Source: Chitinophagaceae bacterium (GTDB taxonomy: Bacteria > Bacteroidota > Bacteroidia > Chitinophagales > Chitinophagaceae). From it: a stretch of DNA of 64,000 nt. The stretch lies in contig JADKJV010000001.1 of NCBI GenBank assembly GCA_016720825.1, positions 248,001 through 312,000 on the forward strand. Direction: 5' to 3'. The notes under the pieces were generated by a model. That model saw only the letters and a list, made by a program, of their open reading frames with translations, was not told where the DNA came from and ran no database searches. Positions 44,735-53,252 of the stretch are shown here, piece after piece (position 1 is the stretch's first letter; each line of letters opens with the position of its first letter). Both the position numbers and the translations under genes were made by a program.

Positions 44735-45492
44735 ATGACAAAGAGTGCAAACATATTACAGGAACTGGGCGAGCTGAAAAGCTGGCTGGCCACACAGGAA
44801 ACGGTAAATCCGTATACTGTTCCGGCCGGTTACTTTGAAGGTTTGGCTGAACAGGTTCTCCGCAGGATCCGGGCTGAAGAAGCCGGAACAGCTGCAGAGG
44901 AACTGGGTCATCTCTCTTTCTGGCTGGCGCTTCCAAAAAAATGCCATACACCGTTCCGGCCGGGTATTTTGAAACCCTGGAAGAGTCACTGCTTTTTGCC
45001 GTTAAAGATGACCAGCAATCTGCCGGAGAAGAGTTATCAGAGATTTCCCCGCTGCTGGGTGGATTGAATAAATCAAACCCTTACAGTTTACCGGAAGGAT
45101 ATTTTGAGAACCTGTCATCTGATATCAACCGCCACACAACAGAACCCGTAAAAATGGCGAAAGTGGTTTCGATCACACACCGCCGCTGGTTCAGGATGGC
45201 TGCTGCTGCTGTATTTGCAGGCTTGATGGTTACAGCAGGATTTGTATACAACAGCATCCAGGAGAAAAAGAATTCTGTTGCCTATATCGAGAAAAAAATC
45301 AGCAAGGAACTCCAGAAATCTTCTGACAGTGAACTGGCTGAGTTTGCCGAGCTGATGGATGATGGTCAAAGCATGGCTTCCAATACGGTTGACCCGAATA
45401 CGGTGACGCCTGATTTGCTGAAAGATATTCCCGCCAGTGAACTGAAAGATTTCCTGGATGAAACCGGCGATAACGAAATAATTAATAATTAA
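44735..45492 (+). CDS. Probable anti-sigma factor with three PYxxPxGYFE motifs, frameshifted
   Basis: Two frames (44735-45067 and 44941-45492) join into about 252 residues if one A is added to the A7 run at 44935-44941; the junction then reads LALPKKMPYTVPAGYF. The N-terminal cytosolic part carries three related motifs: NPYTVPAGYFEGL, MPYTVPAGYFETL and NPYSLPEGYFENL. A single membrane helix follows (FRMAAAAVFAGLMVTAGFVY), then an acidic periplasmic part ending in DNEIINN. Position after an ECF sigma gene and topology point to an anti-sigma factor. The indel is probably a sequence error, although an A7 tract could also slip in vivo. Confidence 0.78.
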
Positions 45493-45510
45493 AGAGCGCA
45501 TCTGCGAATA

Positions 45511-45942
45511 ATGAAAAAGTTTCTCCTCATATTAACCTTATTTTTCTGCACAGGGATCAGCCTGCATGCCCAGGATGAAGATCCGGCTGTACAGGAAGAC
45601 CAGGGCTCACGCATCCAGCAACGGATGCAGGAGTATATCCAGCGGAGGTTAAATATGAACAGGGCCGAGGCAGAAAGATTTAGTCCCGTTTTTATCCGTT
45701 ACTTATTTGAACTGAAAAGAACCCACCGCGATTTCAAAACAGACCGCCCGATGCTCCAGCTTAAAATTGCTGAACTCCGCGTACGCTTCCGTACCGAATT
45801 CCGCCAGGTGCTGGATGAAAGAAGAGGCGACCGCGTTTTTGAAGCAGAAGGTGAATTCAAAAAGATTGTAGTCCGGGAATTACAACAGCGCGAAATACAG
45901 CGAAGAGGCGGACTCCGCAGAAACAGATCCATGTTAGATTAA
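45511..45942 (+). CDS. Small exported helical protein, Spy/CpxP-like in context
   Basis: The protein has 143 residues with a signal peptide (MKKFLLILTLFFCTGISLHAQ). The mature part is highly charged and helical, rich in Arg, Glu and Gln (IQQRMQEYIQRRLNMNRAEAERF, FRTEFRQVLDERRG). It lacks a clear LTxxQ motif, but its length, export and position behind a sigma/anti-sigma pair match periplasmic stress proteins of the Spy/CpxP kind or a sensor for the anti-sigma factor. It starts 18 bp after the anti-sigma gene. A terminator follows. Confidence 0.75.
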   Translation: MKKFLLILTLFFCTGISLHAQDEDPAVQEDQGSRIQQRMQEYIQRRLNMNRAEAERFSPVFIRYLFELKRTHRDFKTDRPMLQLKIAELRVRFRTEFRQVLDERRGDRVFEAEGEFKKIVVRELQQREIQRRGGLRRNRSMLD

Positions 45943-45968
45943 CGTAACAGCAACGAATATCAGCTACT

Positions 45969-46001
45969 AAAAAGGCTGTCTCAAATGAGGCAGCTTTTTT
46001 T
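45969..46001 (+). terminator. Intrinsic terminator of the sigma-factor operon
   Basis: GCTGTCTC (45975-45982) pairs with GAGGCAGC (45987-45994, one G-T pair) across a 4-base loop, followed by seven T. Confidence 0.85.
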
Positions 46002-46013
46002 GTTGGACTAACT

Positions 46014-46043
46014 GCCGTGGTGGGTGAGGACGCCCACCACGGC
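46014..46043. repeat. Perfect 11-bp inverted repeat, REP-like
   Basis: GCCGTGGTGGG (46014-46024) and CCCACCACGGC (46033-46043) enclose 8 bases. No T tract follows, so it is not a normal terminator. Confidence 0.75.
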
Positions 46044-46093
46044 ACACAAATATTCGAATTACAGAGTAATCGTGTCTATTAACAGCTTCGAAA

Positions 46094-46123
46094 AATCGCT
46101 GCCCCGCTGCGAGGGCCGCGATT
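46094..46123. repeat. Second GC-rich inverted repeat, REP-like
   Basis: AATCGC-T-GCCC (46094-46104) pairs with GGGC-C-GCGATT (46113-46123), with one mismatch and an 8-base loop. Same loop size as the hairpin 50 bp upstream, but a different sequence. Confidence 0.65.
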
Positions 46124-46140
46124 CCTCGTTGAACTCGGAA

Positions 46141-46873
46141 TCAAAACGACCACACCGGATTCTTTACATCATGATAAAAAGAAAAGTCCACTTCTCCGCT
46201 TCCCCTGCTTCCACCATTGCTGCCGCAATTCCATCGTCTTCCTGCCATCAAAATCATACTTGGCCACAAAACGATGCCGCATTTGCTGTAACTGGGGCGC
46301 ATCATCACCGCCAAAGAAAACAGTTTTGCCATCTTCTTTGATTTCAAATACCTGGTGAAAGCGTGAATGGGCTCCAGTGAGATGATGCGAAATGTATCCG
46401 TCTATCCTGCCCTCATCATCCAGCAATTCAACCTGCGGATGGTTTTGCAGGAACTGGAAACGGTTTGTTTCATATGAAGGCAGTCCTTTTTCGAAAGCAA
46501 AGGCCATTTCCTTGCGGTTGATATAATATCGGGCAGATGGAAATGCTAACTGATCAGGTTCTCCTTCTTTTTGAATAACCAAACCACCTGCATGGTCTTT
46601 ATGCAGGTGCGACATACACACTTTGGTAATCTCTGAAGGATTGATCCCTGCATCCATCAGGTTCTGGTGCAGCTGGAGGCGGCCGTTTTTTGAAAAGCCT
46701 AACCCGGAATCAAATAAAATAATATCATACCCCGTAACTACTGCAAAAGGCTGTATCTCCACAAGCAAACTGCCAACCGGTTTTTCCTGCAGCTGGTCTC
46801 CTTCGGAAAAAGGAACGAACTGCTTGGTTTGGTCAACAGTGAAACGGCCTTCGGAGAGGGGGATGATTTTCAT
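46141..46873 (-). CDS. MBL-fold metallo-hydrolase, frameshifted near its C-terminus
   Basis: Metallo-beta-lactamase fold. The ATG at 46873 (MKIIPLSEG) is chosen over an upstream TTG. The metal-binding motif is MSHLHKDHAGG (HxHxDH). A second His lies in HLTGAHSRFHQVF and an Asp in FFGGDDAP. In the raw sequence the frame ends at 46169 in a non-matching tail. Adding one G to the run at 46202-46205 and one T to the run at 46176-46180 (plus-strand C and A runs) restores EAEKWTFLFYHDVKNPVWSF, the expected family end, with a stop at 46141 and about 244 residues. The substrate is unknown; relatives hydrolyse lactones or thioesters. Confidence 0.8.
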
Positions 46874-46892
46874 GGAAGACAAAAATAGGGCT

Positions 46893-46935
46893 TAACCACA
46901 AAGGACACTAAGAAATACAACAAGGATCACTAAGG
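46893..46935. repeat. Intergenic word repeat (CACAAAGGACAC family), single arm
   Basis: AACCACAAAGGACACTAAG and the following AAATACAACAAGGATCACTAAGG resemble the left arm of the inverted repeat at 55021-55107 and the repeat at 62610. Confidence 0.6.
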
Positions 46936-46971
46936 GGAGAATACTTTGAGCACATTGAGATTAAAAAAAAC

Positions 46972-48312
46972 TCACCTCAAAACCATCTGCCTGTCCGCAT
47001 CCAGACGTATCAGGATAAACAACATAATAGTAAATGTAAGTAAGGAGGTCCCACCATAACTTATGAATGGCAATGGAATACCAATCACCGGCGCCAGCCC
47101 GGCCGTCATAGCAATGTTGATGGCAATATGGAAGAAGAACACCCCCGCCACCCCATACGCATAGCAGCGGCTGAAAACACTTCGTTGCCTCTCTGCGATG
47201 GTTACAATGCGGAATAGCAGTAATAAATAAACAGCCATCAGCACGAAAGATCCGGCAAAGCCAAAACCTTCGGCAATGGTATCAAAGATGAAGTCCGTTC
47301 TTTGCTCAGGCACGAAGCCATAGCGGGTTTGGGTGCTTTTCAGCAGGCCTTTGCCAAATAATCCACCGCTGCCGATGGCAATCTTGGACTGTTTTACATT
47401 ATAGTTCGGGTCTTTTTTCTTGCCGCCTGATTTTTTCAATTCATCAGCATGAGCCATCACATATTCTTCAGGCACATCGCGGCCTACTGTATTGTAAATC
47501 CTTTCTACCTGGTAATATTTCAGCAGGTGCTTGAATGCAAATGGCACTGCCATATACTGGATACCGATACAAACAGCACCGGTCAGGATAATGCCCATCA
47601 GCAAACCTCTCCTGCGGCGGATCAAACGGCGCATCAGCAGGATGACCATAAGCGTCAGGCAAACCAGTATAAGCGCGAGCGTGATTTTCTCAAATAATAA
47701 AGTTGCCACTACCAGGGCTGCCAGCGCAAAACCAATTACGAGGATAACGGAAGGCAACCCTTCGCGGAACATCACAATAAAGAATGCAAAGTACACGAGT
47801 GCCAGCCCCGTTTCTTTTTGCATGATAGTTAATGCAGCAGGAAAAAGGGCGATAGCTGTTGCGATCAGCTGTGACCGGGTTTTGGTAAAATCTGTTTCCG
47901 GCCGCGAGAGATATTTGGCCAGTGCGAGTGCCACGAATATTTTACAGAACTCTGCAGGCTGGAAGTTAAATGCCCCGAGTTTGATAATTGACTCTGTCCC
48001 TTTGATGGGTGAATGGAAAGGGAAAACAAGAATGAGGAAGAATATCCCCATGGCATAGCCCAGGTTGGCCGTGGCGGAGAAAAATTTACTGTCGGTCAGT
48101 AATATGAACAACGCTATAACCGTACCTACCACAAAAAAATAAAACTGCTTGCTGTAATCGGTTTTAAAACGCAGGAAACTTTGCATCACCGGATCACCTT
48201 CCTGGTAAGTGGCCGCGAAAATGGCCATCAGTCCAATAGATACCAGTAACAGGTAGATACCGATCAGGCTCCAGTCAATACCTTTTGATATTTCAGGATT
48301 GCGGTTATTCAT
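46972..48312 (-). CDS. rodA: Rod-shape SEDS glycosyltransferase RodA
   Basis: Inner-membrane peptidoglycan polymerase of the SEDS family that works with PBP2 in cell elongation. The protein has 446 residues with about ten membrane helices. Family motifs are FQPAEFCKIFVALALAKYLSR, TLTIMQKETG-like IMQKETGLALVY and GIPLPFISYGGTSLL near the end. A large loop (about 265-315) with KKKDPNYNVKQSKIAIGSGGLFGKG is conserved. Its ATG overlaps the stop of mrdA by 4 bp. It is the last gene of the mreB-mreC-mreD-mrdA-rodA cluster. Confidence 0.96.
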   Translation of the reverse strand: MNNRNPEISKGIDWSLIGIYLLLVSIGLMAIFAATYQEGDPVMQSFLRFKTDYSKQFYFFVVGTVIALFILLTDSKFFSATANLGYAMGIFFLILVFPFHSPIKGTESIIKLGAFNFQPAEFCKIFVALALAKYLSRPETDFTKTRSQLIATAIALFPAALTIMQKETGLALVYFAFFIVMFREGLPSVILVIGFALAALVVATLLFEKITLALILVCLTLMVILLMRRLIRRRRGLLMGIILTGAVCIGIQYMAVPFAFKHLLKYYQVERIYNTVGRDVPEEYVMAHADELKKSGGKKKDPNYNVKQSKIAIGSGGLFGKGLLKSTQTRYGFVPEQRTDFIFDTIAEGFGFAGSFVLMAVYLLLLFRIVTIAERQRSVFSRCYAYGVAGVFFFHIAINIAMTAGLAPVIGIPLPFISYGGTSLLTFTIMLFILIRLDADRQMVLR

Positions 48313-50426
48313 CGGGTAATATCCTTCCGGGGTGCCGGCATTTTTTTAGGATCAACGGGAACATTTATTGCAGGCTTAACCGGGGGTTTCGTAGCTGAAT
48401 CCTTGCCGGGTTTTTGCGGGGCAGGCTGGTCACCGGCAGGGGAAAGTTTAGCATCCTGTGATCCATTAATATTTTTCTTCGCGGCTTCCTTTGCTGCTTC
48501 TTTTTCCGCACGGGCCTGTTCACGGGCGCGCTGCAGCGAATCGCGGGCCCTGATTTTCTGCATCATCAGTGGCGGAATCAGGTCAATCTCCGACATTCTT
48601 GTTTCCAATGCTTTTCTTGCAGTGGAAATCGTGTCGTTCAGGTATTTCTCAATCATCAGGCTGGTGATGGGAGCTGCATAGGTACCTCCATATCTTCCAC
48701 TATTTTCCACTACGCACATAATGGCGATCCGGGGATTCTCTCTCGGCGCAAATGCGGCAAAGAATGAGTGGTTAGGCTGTTTTACCCCGCGGAAATAATT
48801 CTCCACTGTCCCGGTTTTACCACAGACATTAATACCCGGCACTTTGGCACCACGGCCTGTTCCCACTTCCATTACACCTCGCATCCCTTCATGCACGTAT
48901 TCAAACACACTGTCGGGGATTTCGAAAACGCTGTTCTTCTTTTAAATCTTTCCAGCAGTCCAAACTCGTCACCGCCTTCAATAGAATCTACAATATGCGG
49001 TATATAATAAAACCCTTTGTTCGCGATATAGGCCATTTCATTGGCTACCTGCAGCGGGGTCACATTCACCTCACCCTGTCCGATACTTACGGAACGATAA
49101 GTACAGAAATTCCAGTGACCTGCCCCGTAAATTTTATTGAAGGCAGCCGGAACCGGGATGTTGCCTTTTTGTTCTGAAGGGATATCCACTCCCAGTTTAT
49201 GCCCCAGCCCGAAACCATACATATAATTATCCCAGGAACGCAGGGCTGAATCTGCATCCGGGAATTTCGGATTCATGATCACCCGTTGCATCACATTGGC
49301 GAAATAGGTATTGCAGGAGAAAGTGATGGCTGTCTTCAGGTAATAAGTACCTGGGTCAAGGCATTTCATCGGCTTGCCGCCACCGCAACCATAGAATGCA
49401 CCTGAACAGCCAAAAGTGGTTGTGGGTGTAATCACGCCTTCATGCAAACCAACAAGAGCCTGCAGGGTTTTGAATGTGGAACCGGGTGAATAGGTCGCGC
49501 TCACTGCCCGGTTAAACGTTGGCAGGCGCGGGTCATTATACATCAGTTCATTCACGTGACGGCTCCGGTCGGCACCGGTGAGATAGTTGGGATCGTAGGT
49601 TGGGCTGCTTACCATACAGAGGATGCCACCCGTTTTCGGGTCAATGGCAACAATAGAACCGACTTTGTTATGCATCAGCTTCTCGCCTTCCATCTGCAGG
49701 TCTATATCAATACTCGTATATAAATTCTTACCGGCGACTGCTTTCTTGTCCAGCTCCCCATTTTCATACGGACCCTGTATACGGCCGAATTTATCACGGA
49801 TCAGCACTTCTGAACCCCGTTCACCCATGAGGGCTTTTTCATAACTCGATTCCAAACCGGCCAGACCAGCATAGTCGCCGCTCACATACCCTTCACCGGT
49901 ATGGCGTTTCAGGTAATTGGAATCCACTTCCCCGAGAAAACCGACAATATTGGCACCTGATTTAAAGGGATATGAACGGATAGGACGGTCCTGTATATAA
50001 AACCCATTCTGGAACCGCCAGAGGTTTTCTTCAATCCTGGCGTATTTGGCCGGTGGGAGTGACGCTTCAAACACAGAAGGTTTCTGTGAAGAATTTTTGA
50101 TGATGGCTGTTATGATCCGCTCCCGGAATTCTGCTGTGTCAATCTCCATCAGGCTGCAGAAGAATGTAGTGTCCAGCGAACGGATCTGCGCCGGGGTTAC
50201 CATCAGGTCATGTGTAAGTGTGTTGTTTACATACGCCTGGTTCTTGCGGTCGAACACCAGACCCCGTGGCGGGTAAACGGTTCTTTCAAGAATGGCATTA
50301 TTCCTGCCAGCTGTCCGTATTTTTGGAAATCACCTGCAGGTAAAACAGCTGCCCGGTGATTACCAGGATAGCGATCCCGAAGATCAGGCGGATGATACGG
50401 CTTCTTGATTGATTGAAAACAGACAT
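48309..50426 (-). CDS. mrdA: Penicillin-binding protein 2, three frameshifts in this sequence
   Basis: Elongasome transpeptidase; about 706 residues when three missing bases are restored: one each in the T runs at 50320-50324, 50301-50302 and 48940-48943 (plus strand). The joined start reads MSVFNQSRSRIIRLIFGIAI (membrane anchor), then QVISKKYGQLAGNNAILE and RTVYPPRGLVFDRKNQAYV. The transpeptidase domain has the active serine in YSPGSTFKT, the SxN motif in TFSCNTYF and KTG in CGKTGTVEN, the last in the third fragment. After the domain there is an unusual Ala/Lys/Pro-rich tail of about 80 residues. Neighbours mreD and rodA confirm identity. An essential gene with three indels signals consensus error. 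Confidence 0.93.
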
Positions 50427-50566
50427 GAAGGGGAGAAAAAGCGGCGAACGCCACCCGTAAAAAAAATATTTTAATGCGGTTACAATGTACGAATTCCGAA
50501 AGGCGGTTTCCAAATCTATTTGTACGGAATTTTCATTTTGTGAAAATTTTCATTCATACAAATTGA

Positions 50567-51100
50567 TTACGCCGTATTCGTCCTGAATTTTAACTGTCGT
50601 GGAAATACCAGTTCGACTGTAAATATCAGGAGCAGGCTGATACCGGTTGTTGTAATGACACGGATGATAAAATCGAGAAAGGTACCCGCATCCAGGAATT
50701 CAAGGAAGAGCATATACCCGTGATGAAGCAGGGTGAGCACCAGTACATACACGGCATAAGGTGTCCACTGCATCGCCCGGGGAGATGGTTCCCGGTAATT
50801 GAATTCTGAACTGTCTTTTGGTGTGAGTATACCGATGATAAAAGGCCTTACGAATGCAATCAATACACAGGCTGCGGCATGCAGTCCGGGCGTCATCATG
50901 AAATAATCCAGTATCAGCCCGGTAAAGAACCCAACAAACAGTAACCCGATCCGGGTTACAGAAAAGGGCAGCCAGATAATAAAAAGGAAATATATATATG
51001 GAGTGATAAACCGGTGCAGGTGTGGTACTTTATTCAGTACGTATACCTGGATCAGTATAAAAGCGGCCAGCCGCACGATATTTCTCAGCACATCACTCAT
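50567..51100 (-). CDS. mreD: Rod-shape determining protein MreD
   Basis: A small inner-membrane protein of the elongasome with 177 residues and about five hydrophobic segments (for example FITPYIYFLFIIWLPF and LLFVGFFTGLILDYF). Sequence similarity is weak in this family; the call rests on length, topology and position between mreC and mrdA. Its start overlaps the mreC stop by 4 bp. Confidence 0.88.
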   Translation of the reverse strand: MSDVLRNIVRLAAFILIQVYVLNKVPHLHRFITPYIYFLFIIWLPFSVTRIGLLFVGFFTGLILDYFMMTPGLHAAACVLIAFVRPFIIGILTPKDSSEFNYREPSPRAMQWTPYAVYVLVLTLLHHGYMLFLEFLDAGTFLDFIIRVITTTGISLLLIFTVELVFPRQLKFRTNTA

Positions 51101-51975
51101 TGTCCGGGTTTTTTCGCCTCTTCAATTTTTTTACGCGTTTCATCCATCAGCTTCATCTGCTCATCGCGTTCCAGGTTTTCTATAATATGTACCTGCTGGA
51201 TATTATTAAAATTGATCGCTGTTTTCACTCTCAGGAGGTACATACCGGAAGATTGGTCGGATTTCACCTCCGCAATAGTGCCAACGAGGAATCCCGGTGG
51301 GAATGTGAACGATACAGTGCTGGTGATCACCGAATCACCCACTTTTACATCAACACTTTTGGGGATTTTTTTAAGTATCACATAACCCGGGTTTTTACCA
51401 TCCCACTCAATGGTACCAAACTCACCACTTTTTTTCAAAGAAGCACTGATCGTATTCTGGATATGCAATAAACTCATCGCTTCGGCAAAGTTGGGACTCA
51501 CATTCACCACTACACCTACTACTTTGCCGTCGGAACTGACCACTCCCATTTTATCCCGGATACCCTGGTTAGATCCACGGTTGATCTGTATATAATTCTT
51601 TTGGGCATTCACCGTATTATAAACCACCGTACCGGGCCGCATAACGAAACGACGGTAATGGCCTACAGTATCGTATGGCAACGAATCGTGGCTGAGTTGA
51701 CTGGTAGTATCACGGGAGAGAAAATTCACGGGTTGCAGATTCATCAATGAATCATTAACGCGGTTGAGGCGGCGGTTTTCTTCACGCAGGTAAAAAAAGT
51801 CTTCTACTTTGTTGAACTGGGTATTGACCCGGCCGGTCAGCTCATTGGCAATACCGAGAAATTTGGCGCGGTGAAACCGGTTATAGCTGAAGAGAAACCA
51901 TAACGAAAGCACCTGCAGGAAAAAGAAGGTGATAAATGCAGCGTACCGCCGTATGAAGAGAAATATGTTTCTCAC
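51097..51975 (-). CDS. mreC: Rod-shape determining protein MreC
   Basis: A periplasmic scaffold of the elongasome with a single N-terminal membrane helix (about 12-30, FITFFFLQVLSLWFLFSYN), a coiled coil (about 45-80, FYLREENRRLNRVNDSL) and two beta domains. Conserved phrases are INRGSNQGIRDKMGVVSSDGKVVGVV and GDSVITSTVSFTFPPGFLVGTI. It has 292 residues, normal length, with a short Lys-rich C-terminus overlapping mreD. Confidence 0.95.
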   Translation of the reverse strand: MRNIFLFIRRYAAFITFFFLQVLSLWFLFSYNRFHRAKFLGIANELTGRVNTQFNKVEDFFYLREENRRLNRVNDSLMNLQPVNFLSRDTTSQLSHDSLPYDTVGHYRRFVMRPGTVVYNTVNAQKNYIQINRGSNQGIRDKMGVVSSDGKVVGVVVNVSPNFAEAMSLLHIQNTISASLKKSGEFGTIEWDGKNPGYVILKKIPKSVDVKVGDSVITSTVSFTFPPGFLVGTIAEVKSDQSSGMYLLRVKTAINFNNIQQVHIIENLERDEQMKLMDETRKKIEEAKKPGQ

Positions 51976-52024
51976 TAATTCGGAATTTCAGCCTTTGTTC
52001 TTTGTGGGAATGATTTAGATAACC

Positions 52025-53050
52025 TTATCTCATGACAAAGGGATACCTGTTATAATTTTTCAAAGCAATTCCTGTTCCGCGAACTACACTCTTCAGGGGA
52101 TCGTCAGCAACATGTACCGGCAATTTGATTTTATTGCTGAGCCTTTTGTCAAGTCCGCGCAGCAACGCACCACCACCTGTGATATATAAACCGCGGCGGT
52201 AAATATCCGCAGCCAGTTCAGGAGGTGTTTGCTCGAGGGCTTTGAGTATAGCTTCTTCAATTTTGAAAATGCTTTTATCAAGTGCTTCAGCAATTTCCTG
52301 GTAGCTTACCATGATCTGTTTGGGAATACCTGTTACCAGGTCACGTCCGTTTACCGGGAAATCATCCGGGGGATTATCAATATCCTTCATCGCCGCACCT
52401 ACCTGGATTTTGATTTGTTCTGCAGTACGTTCACCAATCAGTAAACTGTGGTAACGGCGCAGTGCTTCCATAATATCAGCCGTGAATTCATCACCGGCGA
52501 TACGGATACTCTGGTCGCATACAATACCTGCCAGTGCGATAACAGTGATACCTGTTGTACCACCACCAATATCAATGATCATGTTACCAACGGGTTCTTC
52601 CACATCGATACCGATACCGAGTGCAGCAGCCATGGGTTCATGAATCAGGTAAACTTCTTTTGCACCAGCCTGTTCAGCACTGTCACGTACTGCACGTTTC
52701 TCAACTTCAGTTATAGAAGAAGGAATGCAGATCATCATTCTCCAGCTTGGTGGAAACAAAGGCTTCTTGGGGTAAACGAGTTTGATCAGTTCACGGATCA
52801 TCAGTTCCGCTGCGTTGAAGTCTGCAATCACTCCGTCTTTCAGCGGGCGGACAGTGCGGATGCTTTCATGTGTTTTCTCATGCATCATCAGCGCTTTCTT
52901 TCCCACAGCAAGTACTTCCTTCGGATTGTTGCGGTTCAATGCTACAATACTCGGTTCGTTCACCACTACTTCGTCATTATGTATGATAAGGGTATTGGCT
53001 GTACCCAGGTCGATGGCTATTTCTTGTGTAAACCAGTTAAAAAGTCCCAT
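52025..53050 (-). CDS. mreB: Rod-shape actin homologue MreB
   Basis: An actin-like ATPase that forms membrane-bound filaments directing cell-wall elongation. It has 341 residues, normal length. The N-terminus MGLFNWFTQEIAIDLGTANT carries the amphipathic start and phosphate-1 loop (14-20). IIDIGGGTTGITVIAL is phosphate-2, and GLYITGGGALLRGLDKRL is the adenosine loop. It is the first gene of the rod-shape cluster with a promoter candidate upstream. Confidence 0.98.
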   Translation of the reverse strand: MGLFNWFTQEIAIDLGTANTLIIHNDEVVVNEPSIVALNRNNPKEVLAVGKKALMMHEKTHESIRTVRPLKDGVIADFNAAELMIRELIKLVYPKKPLFPPSWRMMICIPSSITEVEKRAVRDSAEQAGAKEVYLIHEPMAAALGIGIDVEEPVGNMIIDIGGGTTGITVIALAGIVCDQSIRIAGDEFTADIMEALRRYHSLLIGERTAEQIKIQVGAAMKDIDNPPDDFPVNGRDLVTGIPKQIMVSYQEIAEALDKSIFKIEEAILKALEQTPPELAADIYRRGLYITGGGALLRGLDKRLSNKIKLPVHVADDPLKSVVRGTGIALKNYNRYPFVMR

Positions 53051-53075
53051 TAATTGTTCTTGAATTTATTGAGAG

Positions 53076-53107
53076 CAAAGGTGGAGGAAATAATCCGAAA
53101 TAACAAA
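53076..53107 (-). promoter_or_regulatory. Candidate promoter of the mreBCD-mrdA-rodA cluster
   Basis: On the reverse strand TTTG (53107-53104), a 20-bp spacer and CACCTTTG (53083-53076). The -7 box differs from TAnnTTTG at one base. Confidence 0.5.
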
Positions 53108-53252
53108 GCCAAACCCCAACACGGACAGCTTTTTTGCAAGAATTTACCGGAGTCATTTCCCTCGGAAAATCAAAGAAGTTTGTAACTGACTGTAAAAACG
53201 CTCCAACGCATTTCCGCAAATCAGTAAACGGTTTTTCATTTATCTTTCCAAT

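Noticed and set aside
46024..46341. Open frame starting in the REP-like hairpins
   Set aside because: Overlaps the MBL-fold gene on the opposite strand and is mostly repeat.
52448..53053. Open frame opposite mreB (201 codons)
   Set aside because: Antisense to mreB; Cys/His/Phe-rich product typical of a shadow frame.
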